Positions 11,097-21,383 of a stretch of DNA of 64,000 nucleotides are shown in pieces. The translations under genes and the position numbers were made by a program. Under the pieces are notes generated by a model, which ran no database searches, was not told where the DNA came from, and saw only the letters and a list, made by a program, of their open reading frames with translations. The stretch spans positions 99,393,357-99,457,356 of the forward strand of contig OZ018318.1 in the NCBI GenBank assembly GCA_963969495.1, given 5' to 3'. The DNA is from Ceratothoa steindachneri. Lineage: Eukaryota > Arthropoda > Malacostraca > Isopoda > Cymothoidae. Each line of letters starts with the position of its first letter. Within the stretch, counting starts at the first letter, position 1.

Positions 11097-12126
11097 TTAA
11101 TCAATAATGTATTCTCCGTTGTTATTTACGATTTCTTCCCAACGTTCAATTAGTTTTTCGATGCTTCTGCAATAAAAATCTCTGGATTTTGACTCAAAGA
11201 ATTCGTCTAACCAGGTTCTTAATTCCACATCAGTATTGAACGAAACGCCGCGCAAATTGTTGGAGAGCGATCGGAACAGATGAAAATCCGATGGAGCCAG
11301 GTCTGGCGAATATGGAGGATGCGGCAGGATTTCCCAATTAAGCGTTTGGATGGCGTCTTTTGTCATATTAAGAATGTGAGGGCGAGCATTGTCGTGTTGC
11401 AGAAGGACTCCATAACGTCGATGAGGTGGCTTTTCACGAATAGCTTCGGCGAGTCGATACATTTGTTGAACGTAGAGTTCTGTTTTGACAATCTCGTTGT
11501 TTGCAAGGAGCTCATAAAGAATGATGCCTTCGCAATCCCACCACACACACAGCATCGTCTTTCGTGGATGAAGTCCTTGCTTTAATCGCGGAAGTGGTTT
11601 TTTATTGGGGCTAAGCCATTGTTTTCGATTGTTCATGTTGACATAAACACACAACTTTTCGTCGCCAGTGATGATGTGGTGAAAAAATCTGTCCTTATAT
11701 CCACGAGTAGTCGTGTGACGAGCAAGCAAACGTGCGGCAATCGTGGAGCATGAAGTTTGTTGCTTTCGCTAACAGCGTGCGGAACCCATGCACCGAATTT
11801 TTTAACTTTCCCCATCGAATGAAGGTGATTCACTACAGTTTTCTGATCACACGCCAATTCAATTGACGAGGATTTTCATGAAGAAGGTCGTTCAATTGAT
11901 CTTCATCCAACTTAATGGGGCGACCAGAACGTTTTTCTTCATTAAGATTGAAATGACCGTTTTTGAAACGTGAAAACCACCATTGAGCTGTTCTTTCTGA
12001 TAAAGCATTTTCTCCATACACAGCACAAATATCGCGACGAACTTTGGCTGCGTTTGCATTGTTCCCGTATCGATTGAAAATGAATAACAACAAGTGTCGA
12101 AAATGCGCCTTTCTTTAAACTTGCCA
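11097..12126 (-). pseudogene. mariner transposase, frameshifted
   Basis: Cut-and-paste DDD transposase of the mariner group, read on the minus strand through at least two frameshifts. The N-terminal helix-turn-helix part (12115-11880) has AAKVRRDICAVYGENALSER, TAQWWFSRFKNG and RSGRP, as in mariner. A middle segment has the words GKVKKFGAWVPH. The catalytic part (11729-11097) shows ITGDEK (first Asp), LQHDNARPH (second Asp) and YSPDLAPSD (third Asp); 34 residues separate the second and third, the D,D34D signature. The last ~60 residues match the usual mariner end. Clear terminal inverted repeats were not found, so the element boundaries are unknown. It is dead as it stands. Confidence 0.85.
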
Positions 12127-12159
12127 TTCCATTTTGAGGGTACAGAACAAAAATTATAT

Positions 12160-12376
12160 TAACACAACTTTTAAATAAACCGCAATGACTTATTACTCAA
12201 CTTCAAGACGTAGCCTAAGCAAACGCTTAATAGTCTACGCTGTTAAGAGACTGTGCCTAACCTTTGCAAATTTTGCTCTCATTATTTATTATTGTTCCTT
12301 AATATGTGCACAAATCACGTTAACAAAACTTAAATCAACACAACATTAAAAAAAACGCAAGAACTTATTCCTCAAC

Positions 12377-12444
<68 letters not shown>
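12160..12444. repeat. Short direct repeat pair plus (TA)n microsatellite
   Basis: A ~40-bp word at about 12163-12200 (ACACAACTTTTAAATAAACC...) recurs diverged at about 12337-12378, followed by a pure (TA)n run (12379-12444) that abuts the next LINE fragment. Confidence 0.55.
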
Positions 12445-12445
<1 letters not shown>

Positions 12446-12467
12446 GGCTTCGGCCATTCTTAACCTT

Positions 12468-13227
12468 CACAATAGACCTGCCTGCTCCAGTGAGGTACGA
12501 TTCGATGTATCTGCAATACGCAGACGACATCACACAAATCGTCCTGAGTCCATTCAGGAACGCTGGAAGCCAGGCGAGGGCGACAGCTGTCGAAATAGAA
12601 AATATCAATAGATATGAAAGAAAGTGGAAAATAAAAACCAACCGCCAGAAGTTCACGATCGTTCCAATGAACCGCCGAAAAACTGATGACGTTGTCGTCA
12701 ATAATGAACACTATCCGTACTCCAATGAGGGTAATGTCCTGGGCTTACGCCTCTTTAAATCTGGATATAAGACCCACATAAATACCAGAGTCTCCCTAGC
12801 CAAACGAGAGCTGAAGAAGCTTTACCGCTTCAGAGGCCTCAGCGTGCCTAACAGCAAGAAACTGTATATGGCCCTGGTACGCCCAGTCCTGGTGTACCCG
12901 GCCGTGATCACGCAGATGGCAAGCTGTACCTCTCTCAGAATGATGCAGAGAGTGCAGAATAAAGCCACGCTGCTGATTACAGGCACGCGAAGGATCGACC
13001 GTATTCGGCAATCGACTCTTCACCAGAGAATCGGTCTAAAGCCGATCAATACGGAGATCCAAAGGCTAGGGAGAAAGACATGGGACAAGATAGATCTAAC
13101 TATACTCCCGAATTTAAACCTAAACCTAAACATACGTGCGAACCGAAGACGCGCTATAGGTAGAACTGCCTTGTTCCCAAGCAGTAGAACCTGCGCGAGA
13201 GAAGTGGTACTACCCATATTTACGTAG
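12468..13227 (+). pseudogene. LINE family B ORF2 fragment (RT C-terminal part)
   Basis: Open frame from the truncation point to a stop at 13225-13227, about 97% alike in protein to the last 245 residues of the intact ORF2. It includes the catalytic YLQYADDITQIV box. There is no natural start codon at the truncated end, so it cannot be a functional gene. It ends with the same REVVLPIFT residues as the full copy. Confidence 0.9.
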
Positions 13228-14017
13228 TATTAGTCCACTTCTCTAATTCGTGAGAATCCAATATACCAAGACTATAAAGATTGAAGTTAAACAACCAAGT
13301 TGACAAATTTTAAGTAAAATATTGAAAAAAGAGGCGTAGTGCCCACGTTAAAAGCCCCCCCCCCCTAAATATAAATAAATATAGCAAAAATTAATTAAAA
13401 TTAAAACTAAATTTAAATATAAAAGAGGCGAAGTGCCCAAACCTAACAAAAACCCAAAAGTCAAGAATAAAAAGAGGCGAAGTGCCCAACTCCCAATACC
13501 CAAGCCCCCCCCCCCTAAATATAAATAAATATAGCAAAAATTAAATAAAATTAAAACTAAATTTAAATATAAAAGAGGCGAAGTGCCCAAACCTAACAAA
13601 AACCCAAAAGTCAAGAATAAAAAGAGGCGAAGTGCCCAACTCCCAATACCCAAGTAAACTAAAAGTCAACAATATTAAAAACTGAGAAAAGAGGCTAAAT
13701 GCCCACATTAAGAATACTTCAAAACAACCAAAATTGAGAAACATTCAGCATGAAAGTCACCTTGAAAGGCTTGAATGCTTCGAAGGCGAAAATACCTATG
13801 AAGAAACATATATAATTATGACGGAGGAAACTGGCTGTCAATGACAGCCAGCTACTTTTTGACGGAGGAATATAAATCTTTTAAAGAAAACAAGAAGAAT
13901 GCTAGTGATGCCCTAACACCAGGGCAAACTAGAAAACTTATTCACACCTTTATATACCTACCACACAATTTCACCACTTTAACCTAATTTGTAATTTGTA
14001 ATTTGTATCTCATCTTT
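12468..14017 (+). mobile_element. LINE family B, copy 1 (5'-truncated)
   Basis: Near-identical to the 3' part of the complete family B element (18323-19732). Homology starts at ACAATAGACCTGCCTGCTCC near 12468, right after the (TA)n tract, as expected for 5' truncation during target-primed reverse transcription. It contains the end of ORF2 and the full 3' UTR, ending with ATCTCATCTTT at 14007-14017. Within the 3' UTR a ~150-bp block starting at the poly-C run (13355) is tandemly duplicated (second copy from 13505); the complete element has it once. Confidence 0.9.
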
Positions 14018-14021
14018 GGAA

Positions 14022-14242
14022 GGCAGCAGAATTTCATTTCAAAAGTCGACGCTGAGAAGATCTCATTTTTGGTAAAGGAGGAAAAGGCAAAGGCAAGGGA
14101 GGCTCAAAACGCCAAGTTTTTGTTGCCTCATCAACCTTACGGGGAGAATTCTTTTACGAATTTTATACCGGCACTAAGAAGATTTGATGTCGTGCTAACC
14201 CCCCCCCCCCCCTCCCACTACGGAGTCGCGAAGCTGAAATGA
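14022..14242 (+). other. Unidentified open frame, possibly coding
   Basis: Directly after the 3' end of the truncated LINE, a frame of about 70 residues reads with normal amino-acid composition (SKVDAEKISFLVKEEKAKAR, then NAKFLLPHQPYGENSF and RRFDVVLTPPPP) until a poly-C run at about 14200. I do not recognise it. It could be a scrap of another retroelement or of a host exon hit by the LINE. The poly-C run may mark the border of the next element. Confidence 0.25.
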
Positions 14243-14797
14243 ACTGATCTGCCACTCATCTAGTCTCGCCACAACTATGTCGGTCCACTTTGATAGACAT
14301 AATTGGGGACGTAAAGGAAAGCAGGTTTGAGGATTAGCCCACTGTGGAACTCTACGGAAGAGACCTCCCGGTTACGAGGCGATGCTGAAAGCTTTGGGGA
14401 AGAGTTCGCTCTAATCTCTAAGGGTAGCTTCCGGCCAAGACCACAGGGGGACATACAACCGTCCCTGTGTAAGTTGGAAACAGCATCGATATCCAAACCC
14501 CAGATGGGGCGGCACCCCCGGGGGGTGGTAGTTGATTCTATCACCACCCATCATCAAGTCCGCCACTCATCACCCATCTGAGGGGCCTCGCCCGGGTCCA
14601 CCTTCCATCATTCACCCCCCCACATTTGGCAGTTCAGTTCACGTAAGCTTAGTGATGAAGTAGCGGGAGTCACCAACTACCCCAATTAACAATCCAAGAA
14701 GAGAAGGAGCACCAATCTGAAGAAACACCAATCACCCACATCGAGAGCAAACGAAGACAAACTATTAACTGGACTGAAGGGCCACTCTTGTGAAGAG

Positions 14798-16312
14798 ATG
14801 GCCCAGGACCACACGACCAGGATTCCTCTGCGGGTTGTCGACGGACAACCCAAACCCAGCAGAGAATCCACTTTTGAGGCCGTGTATGGAGCACTGGGCA
14901 TAGCTATGGTTAGGCTGCTGGATATCCCCTCAGGTTATATCGCCATTTGCGAGAGGGAAAAGGATATCGAGGAGATAACCAAAGAAAAGGCAGTAGAAGC
15001 GCTGCGAGCCATTGGACTACAGCCAGCAGTACCCCCCCAGATTCTGGCCCATAGGAGCGTGGTGTGTCGTCGAATCGACCCATGGATTGGGCAGCATACC
15101 GCGGAGGAGATCCGAGAGGAGATTGAGCTCCGGCAAGCCTGGGCCAAGGTAGCCGAGGTAATTAAGTTTCTGAATAGAAGGGACGGCGGTGAATACACGC
15201 ATGTGTTCAAGGTGGTCTTCGCGGAGACTACCATGGCACATAAGGCAAAGGAACAAGGACTGCTAATGTTCAATGCCAAGATCAGCGGCGAACAGGTGGA
15301 AAAGGGGAAATACACTCCAGTACAGTTCTGCTTCAAGTGCTTCCAGATGGAATCTCACCCCACCAAAGACTGTAAGGAGCCCCAAGAATCCTGTTTCAAA
15401 TGCAGTCAGAAGGGCCACAATTGGCGCAACTGTGACAGTAACACGGTGAAGTGTATAAGCTGTGGGCAAGGTCATAGGACTATGGCCATGTCATGCCCCG
15501 CCAAGAAAGAAATTATGAGAAGAAAGCAGGAAGCCAAGAAGAACGAGGAGACGCGTAGAGCGAACACGTCCTACGCCCAGGCGGCTAAGGCGGCCATCTC
15601 CGAGGTGGACGCCAAGAAGACGTATCTGAAAATAGAAAACGAGGGCTCCACCAAAATAATGACATGCATCCTCCATGCACACGTCATGAACTTGGCTCGC
15701 CCGGGCACATTTGCAACAGTCCTGAACCAAATGTTGGCAAAGAACGGTATGGAACAAATGTGGTTCCCGGACAACCCACCCTCGGGGGACGTGCTGCATC
15801 TGCAGATGGCCCCGAAGGAACATAATTCTGCAACCACGACTCTTACGGACACAATCAAGAAATCTAATAATAAAGCACGGAAAGTAGCAGTCAAGGCGAC
15901 AACTCCTGCTACCACCCATGGTAAACAAAAATCGGCTAAAAATATCAACTCAGATAATAGCAGTTCTTTGGAATCCTCAGATTCCTCAGACACTGATACA
16001 CCCAAACCCCAGGATAAGAAAGAACAGAAGAAGAGAGTGAAGAAGATAAGGGCGAACTACATCAACCTAAGGATATACGCCTGTGAGCAATTCCCCTTCC
16101 CGGAGGAGATGGAAACCAGGAGCATATTCCCGGGCATAAGGTCTAAGATCTACAAATGGGAATATGACTCAGAAGTAGATCCCGAGACTGTGGAGGAGGC
16201 CCTGCTCGCGCAAAATGTGATTCTACATCACAGCACATGCGAGCAGATCTCAAACGCTGAGTTTAGGAAGAAGAGAAACGGGAGAAAAAAGAACATCACC
16301 CAGAAGCACTAA
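14798..16312 (+). CDS. LINE family B ORF1, RNA-binding protein (504 aa)
   Basis: Intact gag-like protein, started at the ATG at 14798. Residues 20-170 look like the pre-knuckle module of jockey-type ORF1 proteins. At about residues 178-230 lie three zinc knuckles: CFKCFQMESHPTKDC, CFKCSQKGHNWRNC and CISCGQGHRTMAMSC. A basic stretch follows (KKEIMRRKQEAKKNEETRR). Residues 360-420 are low-complexity Ser/Asp/Lys. A short conserved C-terminal block (NLRIYACEQFPFPEE..., then IYKWEYDSEV) is also recognisable in the minus-strand relic at 35885. The expected role is to bind element RNA. The stop codon is 11 bases before the ORF2 ATG, which suggests termination-reinitiation as the way ORF2 is translated. 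Confidence 0.88.
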   Translation: MAQDHTTRIPLRVVDGQPKPSRESTFEAVYGALGIAMVRLLDIPSGYIAICEREKDIEEITKEKAVEALRAIGLQPAVPPQILAHRSVVCRRIDPWIGQHTAEEIREEIELRQAWAKVAEVIKFLNRRDGGEYTHVFKVVFAETTMAHKAKEQGLLMFNAKISGEQVEKGKYTPVQFCFKCFQMESHPTKDCKEPQESCFKCSQKGHNWRNCDSNTVKCISCGQGHRTMAMSCPAKKEIMRRKQEAKKNEETRRANTSYAQAAKAAISEVDAKKTYLKIENEGSTKIMTCILHAHVMNLARPGTFATVLNQMLAKNGMEQMWFPDNPPSGDVLHLQMAPKEHNSATTTLTDTIKKSNNKARKVAVKATTPATTHGKQKSAKNINSDNSSSLESSDSSDTDTPKPQDKKEQKKRVKKIRANYINLRIYACEQFPFPEEMETRSIFPGIRSKIYKWEYDSEVDPETVEEALLAQNVILHHSTCEQISNAEFRKKRNGRKKNITQKH

Positions 16313-16323
16313 GTGACAAATAG

Positions 16324-19083
16324 ATGGAGAGAGTAAGCAACAGAATGAGGATTCTGACACTCAACGTGAATGGATGGGAGGAGAAAGCCACGGCATATGG
16401 TAACATATTCCGTGTGCACGACCCTGACATCATTCTAATCACGGAGCACGGTATCGACACTACAGCTGGTCGCATTAAAATATCGGGCTACAGAGTGATC
16501 ATGAAGAACCATTCCCAGGAAAGGTTTGATGTTGCTGCAATAGCTGTCAAGAGGAACATCTCCTTCAAACAACTACCAGAACTCGATGAGTCCTTTGTGG
16601 CAATCGAGGTACACACCCTGGTCGGAGACCTCGTGATAGCTGCAGCATATCAACTTCCTCGACGAGCATATCTCCCGTTATGCAACTTCTACACACTGTT
16701 CGGGCACCGCAGAATGGCATTCTTAGGGGAAGACCTCAATGCCAGATGCCGTGCGGCAGGCTATGGTAGCACCAACGATAGAGGACGAAACTTGGAATTG
16801 ATTATGGGAAGAAAGAACATTCAAAGGATAGGGCCGGATTTTCCGACCTATATCACTTCCCGGTCAGCAACTAAGCCTGACATAATCTTAACAAGTGAAA
16901 GCTTTCCTTTCAACTACCATAGTGAGCCAGGCCCGGCAGTCCCTAGTGATCACATAGCGATTCTCACTACAATATCTCTCGCACCAATCCAGCTCCCAGC
17001 CCCTCTCCGGAAAAATTACGCCATGGCCAACTGGGATCGTTACAAGCAACGACTCAGTGACTATGCGCCAGCTGACCTCAGCACGGCGTCGTTAGAGGAG
17101 ATCGACAGGGAGTTGGAGAGGATAACAACGTCCATACTAAACGCGGACCGCGAGAGCATACCCGTTACAGGGTATAAAACACCTCCTCAGCCCAGATGGA
17201 CAGAGGAGATGAGAGATATCGCTCGCGTTCACAGGGAAGTGTTCGAAAAAGTACGACGGGAGGGTCCCAGCCGGGAAAGGAGCTTGCTGCTCCGACGCCT
17301 AAGCTCAGAGCTTAGAGAGGCTATCAACCTCCAACAGGGGGAAATATGGAACAACTTGATAGCCAAAGTCGACAGCGAACTTAGCCCGGCCAAGTTCTGG
17401 CGCCAAGTCAGGAACTTAAAGGGACTTACACCAAGACCCAAGACTCGGATAAAGGAGAACGGAAACTACATTGAGAACCCGGTGGTTCTCGAGGATATGT
17501 TCAGGAACTTCTGGAAAAACGTTTTCAGGATTACACCCGAGGAAAACGTTGAGTTCGACCAGGAATTCGAAGGCCAACTGATTGAACAACTTAATCAGGA
17601 AACGCATCGCACACACCCACTACAGCAAGTCAACGAAGGCAGGGAGATGGCGGGTCACGGACGTCCCATAACATCAGAGGACGTCAAGGCCACTGTAAAA
17701 GCCTTTCGACAAAAGGCACCAGGCTGGACGGGTATTACCAGAAACAACTTGGTTAACGCCCCACAGCAGATCATTCAGGGAATCGTTAATATCTTCAACG
17801 CTTCCCTGAACACGGGCTACTTCCCGGAAGGTCTCAAGATTGCGAAGATGATCTTCATACCCAAGGGAGGCAAACCCCCTGATCAACTGGTAAACTACAG
17901 GCCAATCGCCCTGCTGGAGTTCATTGCAAAAGTCTACGAGAGACTCCTAGCTGACAGGCTTCAACAACAACTTGCCGAGCTGGGAGCCCACAACCCTCAG
18001 CAGCACGAGTTCCGCAAGGGTCGAGGAACGGAAACAGCCCTCGCCCTTCTTGCGGAGAAACTCGCTTGCAGTAAAGCTGAGAGGCGGTACGTAGACGTGG
18101 TGCTGCGTGATGTTAAGAAGGCCTTCGATAAGGTTTGGCTGAGAGGATTACAGTACAAGATCCTCAACCTCCAGCTTAACCCACTCCTGGAAAGGATCCT
18201 TTGCAATTACATCTCCGATAGGAGAGCCCAAATTTCAATCGAGGGCTGCAAAGGACTCGAATTCGAACTAGAAGCGGGAGTTCCACAAGGCAGCTGTCTC
18301 AGCCCTCTGCTGTACCTCGTGTACACAATAGACCTGCCTGCTCCAGTGAGGTACGATTCGATGTATCTGCAATATGCAGACGACATCACCCAAATCGTCC
18401 TGAGTCCATTCAGGAACTCTGGAAGCCAGGCGAGGGCGACAGCTGTCGAAATAGAAAATATCAATAGATATGAAAGAAAGTGGAAAATAAAGACCAACCG
18501 CCAGAAGTTCACGATCGTTCCAATGAACCACCGAAAAACTGATGACGTTGTCGTCAATAATGAACACTATCCGTACTCCAATGAGGGTAATGTCCTGGGC
18601 TTACGACTCTTTAAATCTGGATATAAGACCCACATAAATACCAGAGTCTCCCTAGCCAAACGAGAGCTGAAGAAACTTTACCGCTTCAGAGGCCTCAGCG
18701 TGCCTAACATCAAGAAGCTGTATATGGCCCTGGTACGCTCAGTCCTGGTGTACCCGGCCGTGATCACGCAGATGGCAAGCTGTACCTCTCTCAGAATGAT
18801 GCAGAGAGTGCAGAATAAAGCCACGCTGCTGATTACAGGCACGCGAAGGATCGACCGTATTCGGCAATCGACTCTTCACCAGAGAATCGGTCTAAAGCCG
18901 ATCAATACGGAGATCCAAAGGCTAGGGAGAAAGACATGGGACAAGATAGATCAAACAATACTCCCGATTTTGAACCTAAACTTAAACATTCGTGCAAACC
19001 GGAGACGCGCTATAGGTAGAACTGCTTTGTTCCTAAGCAGTAGAACCTGCGCGAGAGAAGTGGTACTACCTATATTTACGTAG
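16324..19083 (+). CDS. LINE family B ORF2, endonuclease-reverse transcriptase (919 aa)
   Basis: Intact polymerase protein that would nick the target and copy the RNA in place. The endonuclease (residues 1-235) has LTLNVNGW, LITEHG (catalytic Glu), LGEDLNARC, TKPDIIL and SDHIAI. The RT domain (about 450-720) has APGWTGI, FIPKGG, VNYRPIALLE, QHEFRKGRGTE (usual Gly replaced by Glu), VVLRDVKKAFDKVW, EAGVPQGSCLSP and the catalytic YLQYADD. The C-terminal part has no RNase H and no clear zinc finger. Family size (around 900 aa) fits jockey-like ORF2. The frame differs from ORF1, and no stop or frameshift is present. Confidence 0.92.
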   Translation: MERVSNRMRILTLNVNGWEEKATAYGNIFRVHDPDIILITEHGIDTTAGRIKISGYRVIMKNHSQERFDVAAIAVKRNISFKQLPELDESFVAIEVHTLVGDLVIAAAYQLPRRAYLPLCNFYTLFGHRRMAFLGEDLNARCRAAGYGSTNDRGRNLELIMGRKNIQRIGPDFPTYITSRSATKPDIILTSESFPFNYHSEPGPAVPSDHIAILTTISLAPIQLPAPLRKNYAMANWDRYKQRLSDYAPADLSTASLEEIDRELERITTSILNADRESIPVTGYKTPPQPRWTEEMRDIARVHREVFEKVRREGPSRERSLLLRRLSSELREAINLQQGEIWNNLIAKVDSELSPAKFWRQVRNLKGLTPRPKTRIKENGNYIENPVVLEDMFRNFWKNVFRITPEENVEFDQEFEGQLIEQLNQETHRTHPLQQVNEGREMAGHGRPITSEDVKATVKAFRQKAPGWTGITRNNLVNAPQQIIQGIVNIFNASLNTGYFPEGLKIAKMIFIPKGGKPPDQLVNYRPIALLEFIAKVYERLLADRLQQQLAELGAHNPQQHEFRKGRGTETALALLAEKLACSKAERRYVDVVLRDVKKAFDKVWLRGLQYKILNLQLNPLLERILCNYISDRRAQISIEGCKGLEFELEAGVPQGSCLSPLLYLVYTIDLPAPVRYDSMYLQYADDITQIVLSPFRNSGSQARATAVEIENINRYERKWKIKTNRQKFTIVPMNHRKTDDVVVNNEHYPYSNEGNVLGLRLFKSGYKTHINTRVSLAKRELKKLYRFRGLSVPNIKKLYMALVRSVLVYPAVITQMASCTSLRMMQRVQNKATLLITGTRRIDRIRQSTLHQRIGLKPINTEIQRLGRKTWDKIDQTILPILNLNLNIRANRRRAIGRTALFLSSRTCAREVVLPIFT

Positions 19084-19732
19084 TATTAGTCCACTTCTCT
19101 AAAATTATGTGACCCTAAGATACCAAGACTAAAAAGTTTGATGATTAGACAACCAAGTTGACAAATTTTAAGAAACATATTGAAAAAAGAGGCGTAGTGC
19201 CCACGTTAAAAGTCCCCTCCCCCCCCCCCAAATATAAATAAATATAGTAAAAAATTAATAAAATTAAAACTAAATTTAAATATAAAAGAGGCGAAGTGCC
19301 CAAACCTAATAATAATCAAAAGTCAAGAATAAAAAGAGGCGAAGTGCCCAACTCCCAATACCCAACTGATAATAAGTAAACTAAAAGTCAACAAAATTCA
19401 AACTAAGAAAAGAGGCTAAATGCCCATATTAAGAGACTACAAAGCAATCAACACTGAGAATCATTCAGCAAGAAAGTCAACCTTGAAAGGCTTGAATGCT
19501 TCGAAGGTGGAAATACCTAAAAAGAAATATAAATATTATGACGGAGGAAACTGGCTGTCAATGACAGCCAGCTACTTTTTGACGGAGGAATAAAAAATTT
19601 TTAAATACACAACATGAAGAATGCTAGTGATGCCCTAACACCAGGGCAAACTAGAAAACATATTCACACCTTTATATACCTACCACACAATTTCACCACT
19701 TTAACCTAATTTGTAATTTGTATCTCATCTTT
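19084..19732 (+). other. LINE family B 3' UTR with repeated 18-base motif and hairpins
   Basis: Contains four copies of AAAGAGGCGAAGTGCCCA or close variants (core GGC-loop-GCC at 19191-19201, 19290-19300, 19338-19348, 19414-19424). Next is a perfect 9-bp hairpin with a 3-base loop (19551-19571, CTGGCTGTC/GACAGCCAG) flanked by direct TGACGGAGGAA words. A two-part stem follows at 19624-19654 (CTAGT/ACTAG outside GCCCT/AGGGC). The end is two TAATTTG units and ATCTCATCTTT. The same plan occurs in the truncated copy at 13240-14017. Confidence 0.75.
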
Positions 19733-20054
19733 GACTGCGCTTCGCTTCAAGAGCTTTCCAACACTCATCCGAAGAGAGTAAAAGTCCTGCTTCATTTTTC
19801 ATCTGTATTTCCACGAGAGATAGTAGGTGAAGAATCTTACGCGCTTTTCAAGACCGCTGACGACTAACGTCCCTGGCCCATTGAAGAAGTCACGGGCGCC
19901 CGCGCGCGCGTGCCTACCGGGAAAGCCTCACACCGAACCCCATTTTCGGACCAGCGTTTTGTTCATCCCTTAAGACCAGCAGCACATCTCGCGTCCTTAT
20001 AACTTCTCTGCCACTTAAGACCTATAGAGACCACCGGTACCTGACGTGTCCGAA
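19733..20054. other. Spacer between LINE B and LINE C, nothing recognised
   Basis: Moderately GC-rich with an alternating CGCGCGCG run near 19900. No frame, repeat or motif was recognised. Confidence 0.4.
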
Positions 20055-21383
20055 CGGGCTGAAGATCAAGCTATGTAACCTCGAGATGGAATACAATATC
20101 ACCAGGATCCTCTGTGATTACTTAGAGGATAGAGAGGCAACCATAAAAATTAATGACTACGAGGGGCAACCCTTTTCGTTAAACGCGGGAGTGCCTCAAG
20201 GGGGGTGTCTGAGCCCGATGCTGTATACCATCTACACGAGCGACCTTCCTTTTCCTACTCAAGATTACGCCGTATATGTTCAATTAGCCGACGACATTAC
20301 GCAAATTATTACAAGCGATTATCAAGCTCCTATAGACGTCGCAAACAGGTCAGCCGGGGAAATCAGCAACCTCAAACTCTTCGAAAAAAGAAATAAAATT
20401 CGCACCAATATGGATAAATTCAAAATCCTCCCGATCGGACGTGTCACAACGGCCGACATCATAGCTGATGGGGAGTACTATCCCTACAAGCGAGAGGCCC
20501 GTGTTCTGGGATTACAGATAACATCAAATGGGTACAGTAATCACATCAAGGAGAAAGTCTCGCAAGCCAAGGTCAGACTTGGACAACTCTACAGGTTCAG
20601 GAGACTCTCCTTCCGCAATAAGAAGAAGTTATATTTGGCCTTGGTTAGGCCAATCTTACTATACCCCGCCGTTCCGTTACATTTGGCGAGCAAGACGCAA
20701 ATTCGCACGGCACAGGCAGTGCAAAATCAGGCGCTACGGTTCATCCTTGATTTCACCTTGCTAGACATGGTCCCATCGATTAGACTGCACAAACTCACAG
20801 ATATCGACCCCCTGAATGTGACGTTGCACAGAAGAGCTACGAAAATATGGAGGAACATGCACAGCTACTTACCAGTAAGATTCATGCAAGATGTAGTAAT
20901 TCCCGAAAATGACGACCCGGATAGACGTTACAAAGCAGGATTCGCCAGCAGCCAACAGCGGTTGCACGAAAACCTGGAACCGATATACAAATAACTATCT
21001 CTCACCGGAAAAACAATTAAAATAAACAACCGAATAATTGGACGTTAGACTGAATTTAAAAAGATAAAAAGATCCGTAGTGGACAAAAAAAAAAAAGATC
21101 CGTAGAGGACAAATTGTTAAATAAATAAGGCACAATAAATTATCAGTTGAGGACAAACTGCATCGAATCAACTAAGTGATCGGAGAGTAATGAAAGCTCT
21201 CGCCACAAAAATGCAAAAGTACGAAAACAAAGGCTCGAATGCTTAAATAACATACACGGAAGCATCGTACAAGCACAACATTCTCTTACTAAAATACCAC
21301 TTTTTCTATCTTTTACCTCTCTTACTATCACACCCCATTTCTCTATCTTTTATGATCCTTGAATCCTTGAATATCTCATCTTT
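20055..21383 (+). mobile_element. LINE family C (5'-truncated, related to B)
   Basis: The RT C-terminal part plus a 3' UTR. In-frame coding similarity begins upstream of the ATG at 20086 (around 20050, CPNGLKIKLCNLEME), so the copy was truncated inside the RT domain. The 3' UTR has AAAGATCCGTAGTGGACA-type motifs (cores 21073-21083 and 21099-21109) and ends with CCTTGAAT units and ATCTCATCTTT (21373-21383), matching the architecture of family B. Confidence 0.85.
20086..20994 (+). pseudogene. LINE family C ORF2 fragment (RT C-terminal part, LADD active site)
   Basis: A 302-residue open frame clearly homologous to ORF2 of family B: ILCDYLEDREATIKI, NAGVPQGGCLSPMLYTIYTS, then VQLADDITQII, VLGLQITSNGYSNHI, KKLYLALVRPILLYPAV and a C-terminus ENLEPIYK. 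The catalytic box reads LADD where family B has YADD. The frame is otherwise undamaged but incomplete: the endonuclease and early RT are absent, so it cannot act alone. Roughly half of the residues match family B, so this is a separate subfamily rather than a mutated copy. Confidence 0.85.

Larger units (their letters stand above)
14213..19732 (+). mobile_element. LINE family B, apparently complete copy
   Basis: Complete non-LTR retrotransposon: a probable 5' UTR (about 14213-14797), ORF1 (14798-16312), ORF2 (16324-19083) and a 3' UTR (19084-19732) ending with ATCTCATCTTT (19722-19732) preceded by TAATTTG repeats. Both ORFs are intact, so this copy could be competent. ORF2 has an apurinic-type endonuclease and RT but no RNase H, and ORF1 has three zinc knuckles, which fits the jockey group. 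The 5' border is uncertain because no second full-length copy is present; I place it after the poly-C run. No target-site duplication could be defined. Confidence 0.8.

Noticed and set aside
12490..13227. An independent LINE gene starting at 12490
   Set aside because: The apparent start is a GTG inside the RT domain of a 5'-truncated copy; there is no real start codon.
13348..13744. Minus-strand Leu/Phe-rich frames resembling membrane proteins
   Set aside because: They are the reverse reading of the duplicated 3' UTR of LINE family B; the repeated unit creates the regular hydrophobic pattern.
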